DNA of 62,514 bases, taken from the NCBI GenBank assembly GCA_001464055.1, contig LNET01000047.1:1-62514 (forward strand), read 5' to 3'. The translations under genes were made by a program, and so were the position numbers. The DNA comes from Burkholderiales bacterium Ga0077543. GTDB lineage: Bacteria; Pseudomonadota; Gammaproteobacteria; Burkholderiales; Burkholderiaceae_C. This document shows positions 17,567-27,535 of this stretch, one piece after another; position 1 is the first letter of the stretch; each line of letters opens with the position of its first letter. The notes below the pieces were generated by a model. The model was given only the letters and a program-made list of their open reading frames with translations, was not told the DNA's origin and did not search any database.

Positions 17567-17659
17567 GGCTGCGAATCGGGCGCGCAGGCGTCCCGAGGAA
17601 GGTGCGAGCCGGGTGATACGTGGGCCCGGGCACGCGCCGTCCGGGGGCCAGGAAATCCG

Positions 17660-18445
17660 TCAACGCGTCCAACCCCTGTTTGCCGCCTCGACAAGAATGC
17701 CTCGGCATGCCGCGTTTCGCTCGCGGAAGCTGGGCTTGTAGGCTTCCGGTACATGGGGCAGGGCGTTTGCGATCCAGTCTGCGCCCGAACGCAGTGCGCC
17801 AACTGCTGTTTCATCGTCACCGCCCGCAACTGCGGCCTGATAGATCAGCCAGTCCGCGCCCGGTCGGTCGAGGTCCAGCACTGGCGCGGCGGGGCCCATC
17901 GACCACGCAGCACGGGCCTCGTCGGCGGCGGCGCGGAACTCTCCCAGCAAGCGCCGGGCCTCGGCCAGACGGACGCGGGCATGCAGGGCAGCCGGTGCAT
18001 CACCCGCGGCCTCCGCGTCGTGCAGCACCAACTGCGCCAGCTCGCGCGCCGCCTCGGCTGGCAGGTGCGCTGCCAGCGAGAGCAGCAAGGCACGTCTGTC
18101 CATCGCACTGAGTCTGGACCCGTGCAAGCGACGCGCCTCTTCGAGCTTTGCAAGGACGGGTTGTCCCAGAGCATCTGCGATGCGACATTCGATCATGGTG
18201 CGAAAGACCTGCCGCCCGGGATCACAGGCCGTCGGCAACGGCGTGATGCAGGCTTGTGCCCGAGCAGGTTGGCCCAGACGCAGGAAGGCGGTAGCCAAAC
18301 GATGCTCCGCATTGGTCTGTAGGTTAGGAGGGCCTGTCTCCCTGAAGCATTTCAGCGCGTGGTTCAGCAGGTCGATCGCCGCCTGGAAGCGACCACTGCC
18401 CGTGTAGGCGCCCGCCAGCTGGGTCTGAATCATCGCCGCACTCAC
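17660..18445 (-). CDS. Distal part of split BTAD/AAA+/TPR regulator
   Basis: 261 residues of TPR-like helices beginning at GTG 18445. It is in the same frame as the upstream part (18461-21016), separated only by a TAA and five codons. Its end (ANALPHVPEAYKPSFRERNAACRGIL) matches the end of the intact paralogue at 30451-33786 (TQQALPKVPPAFIDSFLHRNPVNRALL). It is therefore the C-terminus of one ancestral protein of about 1117 residues. AAGGAG, formed partly by the TAA stop, lies 11 bases before the GTG, so separate coupled translation is possible. An internal ATG at 18433 is another start. It may instead be a remnant of a gene broken by a nonsense mutation. Confidence 0.72.
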   Translation of the reverse strand: MSAAMIQTQLAGAYTGSGRFQAAIDLLNHALKCFRETGPPNLQTNAEHRLATAFLRLGQPARAQACITPLPTACDPGRQVFRTMIECRIADALGQPVLAKLEEARRLHGSRLSAMDRRALLLSLAAHLPAEAARELAQLVLHDAEAAGDAPAALHARVRLAEARRLLGEFRAAADEARAAWSMGPAAPVLDLDRPGADWLIYQAAVAGGDDETAVGALRSGADWIANALPHVPEAYKPSFRERNAACRGILVEAANRGWTR

Positions 18446-18460
18446 ACTCTTGGGCTCTCC

Positions 18461-21016
18461 TTAGCGCTGCCAGAGATCGAGGGCCCGCTCACCCTGGGCA
18501 ACGGATTGGTCATGTCGCCCGAGTGCGTTCAGGCAGGTTGAGAGATTGCAGACGTGCTCCATCGCCTCGCCCAGGTCGCCGAGCTCTTCGGCCAGACAAG
18601 TGGCCGTCTCCAAGGCCCCGAGCGCTCGGGCGTAGGCTCCCGAGAAGAACAAGGCGTAGCCCCAGGCACCCAGGAAGTCCATGCGCACTCCGACGGCTTT
18701 CATGCGTTGCGCATGCTCGGCGTGCGCATCGAACAGCAGCAGGCCCTCGTCGACACGGTCTTGTAAAGCCAGGGCCAAGGCCTTCCATCCCACAGCCCGC
18801 AAATGTCCTTCAGAGTGGCCGATGGACTGTGCCAGGCGCTCGGCCTCATCAGCTGGCGCGAGCGCAGCGGCACCCTCGCCAGCGTTGATCAGGGCCCGGC
18901 TCTTCAGAAGCAGCACTGCCAGCCGATCTTCCGGTTGCGAGATGCATGTCTCCAGCTCGGCGATCCGCTCGGAGAGTGCCCGGTTGCTTTCGACCACACT
19001 GGCCGCTGTCAACGAAGCGATCCGCGCCGCCAGCGCTGGAGCCGGGTCTTCGGCTTGCGCAAAACAGCGTGCGGCCTGGTCCCAGAAACCAAGCTCTTCG
19101 ATCCTCCGCCCTGTGCGGGCGGCTGTCCGCGCGGCCCGTTCGAAACACTGGGCCGCTTCGGTCCAGCGACCGCCCGCCTCCCAGCGCAGCGCGATGGCCT
19201 CGTCGCGCCCGCCGCGCGCGGCCATCGATGCTGCGAGCCGGCGGTTCCAGGCCGCTCCCACGGTAGGCGGCAGACCGTGCAGAACCGAGCCCGCCACCAG
19301 GTCGAACATGAAGCCGTCGGCTTGAACCATCTGGGCCTCGACCAGCAGCCGCCACGCTTCGGTGAGCGACTCATACGACAGGTCCATCACGTCGGCTGCC
19401 AGTTGCCGTGAAGCGCTGGCGCCTGCCAGGGCCCACACCGCGGCCAGCCGCTGAGCGTCGGGTGGCAGACGGGCCAGACGCTGCTGCAGCAACGCAACCA
19501 CTCGCTGCTGTACCGGCTGCTGCCAGTTGCCCGTGGGCGGTTGAGACCAGGCTTCGGGATGGCTGCGCAGCAACTCCAACAAAATGAATGGATGGCCACC
19601 GGTTTGGCGCATCAACGACGACGCGGCGGTGGTCAAGGCGTTGGAGGGAATCGACGGCAGCCTAAGGCTCTCAAGCAGGTCGGTAACGCCCGCTTCGTCA
19701 AGTGCGCCCAACTTCAGGTCGAGCACGGTCCTGGGGTCGCGAGCGGAGATCCATCGTGCAAGTTCGCCAGGCAGTGGGTCATCGCGGATGCACAGCATCA
19801 CGGGTGGGCGAAGGTCCGGTGCCCTGTCGATCCAGTCCAGCAAGAGCTCCAGGCTGGCCAAGTCTGCCCATTGGGCGTCGTCGACCAGCATCGTGACGTG
19901 ACGGTGTTGCGACCAGTCATCGAGCGCCTTGAGCAGGGCTGGCCTCGCCACGAGATTGAACTGCAGAATCTCAGACGACAAATCCGGTGGTTGCTGTGCC
20001 ACGTCCAGCACCGATACCCACGTCGGCTGGGATCGGCCCTGCCCCTGCAACACCTGCAACAGGCGGGTCGCCATTGCAAACTGCGACGCGTGTTCATCCG
20101 CGTGGGCCTTGACGATCAGGGCGGGCCCGCGAGCCTGAGCGAATTCGCTGGCCAGACGCGATTTCCCGATTCCGGCCTCGCCGCGTACGATTACGACCAT
20201 CGCACCCTCGCAGACGCTTTGCAGCAGGCTCCACTCCCGCTGCCGGCCAACCAGCCGCGGGGGGCGCGCGAGGGCCACGCGGGGTGTCGACCAGCTGGTC
20301 TCTCGACCCGACAGCGCACCCGATTCCAGCAGACGCGCAAGTTCCAAGGTCTCGGTCATCGGCTCTACGCCGAGCTTTAGCCTGAGTTGATCGCGACAGC
20401 GGGAGAAGACCACAAGCGCCTGCGCTCGATCGCCACGCAGGTAGTTCAGGCGCATGCAGCGGCGGTAGGCGTGCTCGCTGAGCGGCCGCAGCCGCAGCAC
20501 TCGCTCAGCGTATTGGAGCGCAGCTTCGAAGAGCTGCGCTTGCTCCGCCTGCTGCGACGCCTCTTCGAGAGCCTGCGTGAGCATGGCGATCCAGCGTTCC
20601 CGGAGGCTGTCCAACTGCTCGGCCAAGGGTTCGTCGGGCGCAAAGTGCAGGGTGCCCAGCAATTCGGCGTCGAATTGCGTCTTGATCATCACCGAATCGG
20701 TCTTCAAGTCATGAATCACGCCGGCGGCGATTCGCACGGTCGCCTGATCTGCCTGGATTAGCCCAGGGGCCAGACGGCGCATCCGGTGAAGGCGCTGCCG
20801 CAGGTTGTTGAGTGCGCCTTCCGGCTTGGCATCAGGCCACAGCAAGCTGGCCAGTCTGGCCCGGGGTTGGGGGCCCTCCAGCACCAGCAAAGCCAGCACG
20901 CCTGCATCATGTTGCTCGATGGCAATGGGTTCTGCTACGCCGACCTGTAGCAGCGGCTCCCCCAGAAGTGTGAGCTTCATCGCGGATTGTGCTGAGGCTG
21001 CAGCGTGCCAAGCCAT
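18461..21016 (-). CDS. SARP-like BTAD/AAA+ ATPase transcriptional regulator, N-terminal part of split gene
   Basis: 851 residues. The start at ATG 21016 follows GAGGGG. A winged-helix DNA-binding domain (LTLLGEPLL...LASLLWPDAKPEGALNNLRQRLHRMRR, residues 14-80) leads into a bacterial transcriptional activator domain (about 95-245). An AAA+/STAND ATPase follows, with Walker A RGEAGIGKSRL near residue 280 and Walker B-like VTMLVDDAQWADL. TPR helices come after. The frame stops at TAA 18463-18461 in the middle of the TPR array and resumes in frame at 18445. Such proteins are signal-integrating activators. The stop removes about a quarter of the sensor region seen in the intact paralogue. Confidence 0.8.
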   Translation of the reverse strand: MAWHAAASAQSAMKLTLLGEPLLQVGVAEPIAIEQHDAGVLALLVLEGPQPRARLASLLWPDAKPEGALNNLRQRLHRMRRLAPGLIQADQATVRIAAGVIHDLKTDSVMIKTQFDAELLGTLHFAPDEPLAEQLDSLRERWIAMLTQALEEASQQAEQAQLFEAALQYAERVLRLRPLSEHAYRRCMRLNYLRGDRAQALVVFSRCRDQLRLKLGVEPMTETLELARLLESGALSGRETSWSTPRVALARPPRLVGRQREWSLLQSVCEGAMVVIVRGEAGIGKSRLASEFAQARGPALIVKAHADEHASQFAMATRLLQVLQGQGRSQPTWVSVLDVAQQPPDLSSEILQFNLVARPALLKALDDWSQHRHVTMLVDDAQWADLASLELLLDWIDRAPDLRPPVMLCIRDDPLPGELARWISARDPRTVLDLKLGALDEAGVTDLLESLRLPSIPSNALTTAASSLMRQTGGHPFILLELLRSHPEAWSQPPTGNWQQPVQQRVVALLQQRLARLPPDAQRLAAVWALAGASASRQLAADVMDLSYESLTEAWRLLVEAQMVQADGFMFDLVAGSVLHGLPPTVGAAWNRRLAASMAARGGRDEAIALRWEAGGRWTEAAQCFERAARTAARTGRRIEELGFWDQAARCFAQAEDPAPALAARIASLTAASVVESNRALSERIAELETCISQPEDRLAVLLLKSRALINAGEGAAALAPADEAERLAQSIGHSEGHLRAVGWKALALALQDRVDEGLLLFDAHAEHAQRMKAVGVRMDFLGAWGYALFFSGAYARALGALETATCLAEELGDLGEAMEHVCNLSTCLNALGRHDQSVAQGERALDLWQR

Positions 21017-21406
21017 TTACCCCTCATCTAGGTGGTCTCTGATAACGCCACGGTAACGCGATCAAGCGACATTCTTAACCAAGCAGGACCAATAAATGAC
21101 GATCTATCGCGATTTTCTGAATGCAGGGGATTCCGGTGAAGTGAGCAATGGAATCAATCTTCGACCTTCCGGACAAGCGCGGTCCATCTGTTCGTGGGGA
21201 TCATACACCCGCCACGTCCACAAGGATTGTGATGCAGCACTAGAGGTCAGAATCAGGCCGGTGGCCGAATTCAGGGCCTCTGTGTCCAATCACCTTGTCG
21301 ATACCGCTCCAGCAGCCAGGGGGATGCCCGCGACAGGGAAAGGTAGAGCTGCTGGGAAGAATAAATTTTCGTATTCATCATGCAATGGCAAATAGGGAAT
21401 CACTAA
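21017..21406. promoter_or_regulatory. Intergenic region with 11-bp-spaced TAACGC direct repeat
   Basis: 390 bases between the divergent regulator (minus) and PEP-CTERM (plus) genes, clearly more A+T-rich than the rest of the window. TAACGC occurs at 21043-21048 and again at 21054-21059. The 11-base period is the spacing at which SARP-type activators bind heptameric direct repeats. The pair lies 27-43 bases upstream of the regulator start, so autoregulation is plausible. A 99-codon frame at 21096-21395 has no recognisable features and atypical composition, and I do not call it a gene. No RNA gene was seen. Confidence 0.4.
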
Positions 21407-22078
21407 ATGAAAACTATCAGTTGCGTCCTGGCAGTTTTGGGCTGCATCGGTTCTGCGCACGCGCAGACCTTTACCTACAGCTTTGGTTTGCCAGTCGTCC
21501 AGAACCCGCTCGAAAACTCCATTACTGGGGAACTCAGCCTTTTCGACACAAATCTCGGCGTCCTCACGAGTGCCGCGCTGACGCTGTATGGAGGCACGAC
21601 CCACCTGCTTTCACTGACCAATACCAGCGCAAGCGATGTGACATTTACGGCCACATCGAGAGCGCAGTACAGCGCCACCTCTTCCTTGCCGCAACTTTCG
21701 AATTTGCTTGAGGGGTCTTCCGCCAGAGTTGTCACCAGCTACTCCACGGGTTCCGTCGCCCTGCAAGCTTTTGAAACTCGCCTTTTCGGGCCATTGGTGA
21801 CGGAGGCCAACACGGAGGTTGACTTGGGTAGCATCTTGGCTTTTCTGGGCCGACCGGGGGGCGGGTCGTTCTTCTTGAACTGCAGTTCGCAGTCCGATGC
21901 TTTTGTCCAAGGCGGGGGAGGAGATGTTTCGTTATCTTCGATCCGGACTGGGGGATGCGGTGCGTCCATCTCGTACAACGTAGCCGCAATACCTGAACCG
22001 GAAACAGCACTGTTGCTGGCAACGGGTCTTGCCGCACTGCTGCTTTCACGACGCCGGACAACGAGCCGCCTGTCTTGA
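21407..22078 (+). CDS. PEP-CTERM sorted exoprotein
   Basis: 223-residue secreted protein. The N-terminal signal peptide ends at GSAHAQ. A Ser/Thr/Leu-rich beta-type middle follows, and the C-terminal sorting signal is IPEPETALLLATGLAALLLSRRR (motif PEP, one transmembrane helix, Arg cluster). This tail is recognised by exosortase EpsH/XrtA-type systems and usually marks exopolysaccharide-associated surface proteins. No exosortase gene is in this window, so it must lie elsewhere. The middle resembles choice-of-anchor PEP-CTERM proteins but has no known activity. Its A+T content is higher than the neighbours', which may reflect recent acquisition. It ends convergent with the histidine kinase gene. 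Confidence 0.85.
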   Translation: MKTISCVLAVLGCIGSAHAQTFTYSFGLPVVQNPLENSITGELSLFDTNLGVLTSAALTLYGGTTHLLSLTNTSASDVTFTATSRAQYSATSSLPQLSNLLEGSSARVVTSYSTGSVALQAFETRLFGPLVTEANTEVDLGSILAFLGRPGGGSFFLNCSSQSDAFVQGGGGDVSLSSIRTGGCGASISYNVAAIPEPETALLLATGLAALLLSRRRTTSRLS

Positions 22079-22108
22079 TCGGCAACAGGCCTGGTTTCGC
22101 CGTTCAAC

Positions 22109-24204
22109 TTATCCGAGCCCGGAAGCCGTCTCTGCAGCGCTGCTGCCATCCAAGGCTTCCGCCAACAGCCGCACCGTGAACACCGCGCCCCGCACGCCGT
22201 CGCTGCGGTTGGCGGCCACGATGTCGCCGCCGTAGCGCTCGACCAGGCTGCGGCTGATCCACAGGCCCAGCCCCGTGCCTTCCTTCCTGCCCGAGACGAA
22301 GGGCTGGAACAGCGTGGGCAGCAGCTCCGGCGGCAGGCCCTTGCCGGTGTCGCGCAGTTCGATCTCCAGCCCCGGCGTGCGGCCGTCGCTTCCGCCCAGC
22401 CAGTCGCGCGTGCTTAACAGCAGTTCGCCGCCCTCGGGCATGGCGTGGATGGCGTTGACCAGCAGGTTCACCAGCACCTGCTGCAGTTCCTGGCGGTTGA
22501 TGGCCGCCGGCCGCGTGGCCTGCAGGCTGCGCTGCACACGGATCTGTGTGCGCATCAGCAGGTGGCTGACGAGCACCATGCAGTCGTCCAGTGCCCGCGC
22601 ACTGTCCACGGCTTCCACGTAGCCGGCGTATTCCGAAGGCCGCGCGAACTGCAGCAGCTGCGTCACGATGAGCCGCATGCGTTCGATCTGCTCGTCGACC
22701 AGGCGCAATTCGGGCTTGATGCGCTGCGCGGCCTCGGGGCCCAGCAGCTCGCGCACCAGGTCCAGGTTGCCCTGGATCACCGCGATCGGGTTGTTCACCT
22801 CGTGCGCGATGCTGGCCGTCAGCTGGCCCACGGCCGCCAGCTTCTCGTTGCGCACGAGCTGGCTCTGCGCTTCGGCCAGCTGGGCGGTGCGTTCGGCCAC
22901 CTTGGCGTCGAGCTCGGCGTTCCAGCGCTGCAGCGCGCGGGTGTTGGCGTCGACCTGGTCGAGCAGTTCGTCGAAGTGGCGGGCCAGCCGGCCGATCTCG
23001 TCGACACCGTCTCCGCTCGGCAGCGCCACGCGCGCGTCGCTGTCGCCGTGCTGCACCCGCTGCATCGTCGCTTCCATCTGTTCCAGCGGCCTGAAGATGC
23101 TGCGCGCCCAGCGCAAGGACACCACGGCCGCGGCGATCATCACCGCGAAGAACACCACGCCGACGCTGGCCAGCAGGGCGTACTTCAGCAGCGTGTAGGG
23201 CCGTTCGGTGAAGCCCACGTACAGCATGCCCACGGGCTGGCCCTGGCCGTCGGCCAGCGGCTGGTATGCCGAGACATACCACTCGTTGACGACGAAGGCC
23301 CGGTCCAGCCAGGTGCTGCCGCGGCCCAGCACGGCGTCGCGCACGGCCTGCGAAACGCGCGTGCCGATGGCGCGGTCGGTGCGGCCCTGGTCGTCGGCGA
23401 ACAGGCGAACATTGGTGGAAATGCGCACGTCGTCCAGGAACAGCGTGGCCGTGCCGCGGCTGCCGAACGGCAGGCTGCCTTCGGGGTAGACGATGCCGTT
23501 GATGTGGTCGATGAAGCCCAGGTTGCGGTTGAGCAGCAGGCCACCCTGCACATGGCCCAGCAACAGCCCGCTGCTGCTGCGCACCGGGTGCGTGGACAGC
23601 AGCACCATCGCCCGGTCTTCCTCCTGGCGCTGGGTGGGTGCGGCGTTGCGCGTGCTCAGCAGCGGCACGGCCACGCGGTTTGCCAGCTCGGCGCCCAGGG
23701 TCTGCGCCTGCGCGGGCGTGAGCACCTCCACGCTGGTGCGGTCGGTGCCTGGGGCGTGCGGGGCCAGGCTGCCCTGCGGCACCTTGCCGAAGCGGTGCGT
23801 GGCCAGCAGCCGTCCGTCGGGCGCGTGCAGGTGCAGGAAGTCCAGGCCTTCGCGGTCGCGAAAGGTCTCCAGCAGCGTGGTCCAGTCGGGCGGACTGCCG
23901 CTCGCGGCCAGGGCTTCGTGCAGTCGCTGCGACTCGGACACCGCGGCGGTGCTGGCCCCGACTTCGCCCAGCACGCGTTCGAAGTAGCCGTTGGCCACGG
24001 CCAGGTCCGACCGCACCTTGGTCACGAGCAGGCGGTCCAGCGCGTCGCTGCCCCACCACAGAAGCAGCAAGCCCAGCAGGGGCAGCACCACCAGCAGCGG
24101 CAGCAGCACCATGGCCAGCAGCTTGCGGCGGATGGACAGCTGCGCAAAGGCCCGGCCCCCGCGCCAGCCGCCAGACCGGGCCGTGCCCGCGTCCGTGCCC
24201 GGCA

Positions 24205-24205
<1 letters not shown>
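22109..24205 (-). CDS. Membrane sensor histidine kinase
   Basis: 698 residues. TM1 (about 28-50) and TM2 (about 345-370) enclose a roughly 290-residue periplasmic Cache-like sensor (GYFERVLGEVGASTAA...GMLYVGFTERPYTLLKYALL). HAMP follows (SIFRPLEQMEATMQRVQ...DEIGRLARHFDELL), then a coiled coil, HisKA with SIAHEVNNPIAV (His about residue 465), and an HATPase_c domain with NLLVNAIHAMPEGG, DTGKGLPPE and GTGLGLWISRSLVERYGG. The EVNNP H-box is typical of NtrB-type kinases paired with NtrC-type regulators. The ATG overlaps the regulator stop (TGATG). Position beside the divergent NAD-formate dehydrogenase suggests the pair senses a C1 or redox signal; this is inference. Confidence 0.92.
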
Positions 24206-25626
<1,421 letters not shown>

Positions 25627-25775
25627 GCCGCGATTGTAGGAAGCGCTGGTAGATACCCTGGCCGTGATCACATCGGCAAATGGAACGGTTCGGCGGAACG
25701 ATTGGACAGATGGCGGCGCGCTGCCGATAGTCCGGGTTGCGTCCGAGCCGGGGCGCGCCAGCCGTCCAATGCAGC
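25627..25775 (+). promoter_or_regulatory. Control region between NtrC-type regulator and fdwBA
   Basis: 149 bases between divergent starts. GGAACG is repeated at 25682-25687 and 25695-25700, and the first copy is part of the small palindrome GAAC-G-GTTC (25683-25691). These are candidate operators for the adjacent regulator. I looked for a sigma-54 -24/-12 element (GG-N10-GC) and found no good match, in keeping with the missing GAFTGA loop. Confidence 0.3.
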
Positions 25776-27521
25776 GTGAATCATCCCGTCATCCCGATTG
25801 CCGTCCAGGCCCTGCAGGGCCCCAGCGCCCAGCGCCGCCGCTCACAAGCACGCGGCCGCCAGGTCGACGCCCAGGCCCTGGCCGATGTCCAGACCGCGCT
25901 GAAGCTGCCTGCCGGCAGCGTGCTGCGGCGTGAACTGCTCATCGAATACCTGCACGCCATCCAGGACCATTTCCGCCAGCTCTCGGCGCCGCACCTGGCG
26001 GCGCTGGCGCAGTGGATGGGCCTGGCGCAGACCGAAGTCTTCGAAGTGGCCAGCTTTTATCACCACTTCGACATCGTCCGCGAAGACGATCATGGCCGGA
26101 TCGGTCCGGCACCGGCGCTCACGGTGCGTGTCTGCGACGGGCTGGCCTGCCAGCTGGCCGGCGCCGACGCGCTGCTGCAGCGCCTGCCCGCCATCCTGGG
26201 CAGCGAAGTGCGGGTGATCCCGGCGCCCTGCATCGGCGCCTGCGACCGCGCGCCGGCCGTTCATGTGCACCAGCAACTGGTGGCGCCTGCGCAGGCCGAG
26301 GCGGTGCAGGCCGCCGTGGTGGCCGGGCGCGTGCGCGCCGACGCACCCGGACACCTGGCACTGGCCGGCTACCTGGCCCAGGGCGGCTACGCGCTGCTGC
26401 GCGACTGCCTGGAAGGCCGGCGCTCCGTCGACAGCCTCATTGCCACGCTCGAACAGGCCGGTTTGCGCGGCCTGGGCGGCGCGGGCTTCCCGTCGGGGCG
26501 CAAGTGGCGCATCGTGCGCGAACAGCCGGCACCGCGCTGGATGGCGGTGAACGTCGACGAAGGCGAGCCCGGCACCTTCAAGGATCGCTGGTGCCTGGAA
26601 ACCGACCCGCACCGCTTCCTCGAAGGCATGCTGGTGGCGGCCTGGGCGGTGGACGCGGTGTGCGTGGTGATCTACCTGCGCGACGAATACCACGGCGCGC
26701 GTGAAGCGCTGGAAGCCGAGTTGGCGGCTCTGGCCGCGGCACCTGAATTCGCCGGCCTGAGCCTGCCGAAGGTGGAGTTGCGCCGCGGCGCCGGCGCCTA
26801 CATCTGCGGCGAGGAAAGCGCGATGCTGGAGTCCATCGAAGGCAAGCGCGGCATGCCACGCCTGCGCCCGCCCTACGTGGCCCAGGTGGGCCTGTTCGGC
26901 CGGCCGACCCTGGTGCACAACCTGGAGTCGCTGTACTGGGTGCGTGAACTGGTCGAACGCGGTGGCGAGTGGTTCGCGGCGCAAGGCCGCCACGGGCGCA
27001 AGGGCTTGCGGCGCTTTTCGGTGTCGGGCCGGGTTCGCAACCCCGGCGTGAAGCTGGCGCCTGCCGGCATCACCCTGCGCGAGCTGGTCGACGAATACTG
27101 CGGTGGCCTGCCGGATGGCCACCGCCTTTACGCCTATCTGCCGGGCGGTGCTTCTGGCGGCATTCTGCCGGCCAGCCTGGCCGACGTGCCGCTGGACTTC
27201 GACACGCTGCAGCCCCACGGCGCCTTCATCGGCTCGGCCGCGGTGATGGTGCTGACCGAAAGCGATACCCACCGCGACCGCGCCACCGACGCTGCGCGCA
27301 ACCTGATGCAGTTCTTCGAACACGAAAGCTGCGGCCAGTGCACGCCCTGCCGCGCCGGCACCGCCCAGGCCAACCAGCTGATGGCCACCGACCGCTGGGA
27401 CACCGCGCTGATGGCCGAACTGTCGCAGGTCATGCGCGACGCCTCGATCTGCGGCCTGGGCCAGGCGGCGCCGAACCCGATGGACTGCGTGATCCGCTAC
27501 TTCCCGCACGAGCTCAGCTGA
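25776..27521 (+). CDS. fdwB: NAD-dependent formate dehydrogenase beta subunit (NuoE-NuoF fusion)
   Basis: 581 residues from GTG 25776; TTG 25737 is an alternative and no strong ribosome site decides. The N-terminal NuoE-like thioredoxin fold binds [2Fe-2S] through Cys120, Cys125, Cys152 and Cys156 (VCDGLAC, CIGAC). The NuoF-like part has the FMN/NAD region GLRGLGGAGFPSGRKW and VNVDEGEPGTFKDR, then a C-terminal [4Fe-4S] motif SCGQCTPCRAGT plus CGLG. It passes electrons from the alpha subunit to NAD+. The fused beta subunit is the layout of Methylobacterium FDH1 and Cupriavidus FdwB, not the separate FdsG/FdsB form. The alpha gene starts 14 bases downstream. Confidence 0.92.
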   Translation: MNHPVIPIAVQALQGPSAQRRRSQARGRQVDAQALADVQTALKLPAGSVLRRELLIEYLHAIQDHFRQLSAPHLAALAQWMGLAQTEVFEVASFYHHFDIVREDDHGRIGPAPALTVRVCDGLACQLAGADALLQRLPAILGSEVRVIPAPCIGACDRAPAVHVHQQLVAPAQAEAVQAAVVAGRVRADAPGHLALAGYLAQGGYALLRDCLEGRRSVDSLIATLEQAGLRGLGGAGFPSGRKWRIVREQPAPRWMAVNVDEGEPGTFKDRWCLETDPHRFLEGMLVAAWAVDAVCVVIYLRDEYHGAREALEAELAALAAAPEFAGLSLPKVELRRGAGAYICGEESAMLESIEGKRGMPRLRPPYVAQVGLFGRPTLVHNLESLYWVRELVERGGEWFAAQGRHGRKGLRRFSVSGRVRNPGVKLAPAGITLRELVDEYCGGLPDGHRLYAYLPGGASGGILPASLADVPLDFDTLQPHGAFIGSAAVMVLTESDTHRDRATDAARNLMQFFEHESCGQCTPCRAGTAQANQLMATDRWDTALMAELSQVMRDASICGLGQAAPNPMDCVIRYFPHELS

Positions 27522-27535
27522 ACCCCGGACACCCC

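Noticed and set aside
21096..21395. 99-codon ORF in the A+T-richer intergenic region
   Set aside because: No motif, no ribosome site, and it overlaps the likely control regions of both flanking genes.
25627..25775. Sigma-54 promoter upstream of fdwB
   Set aside because: The nearest match, TGGCGGCGCGCTGCC, has the GG and GC elements one base too close, and the neighbouring regulator lacks GAFTGA.
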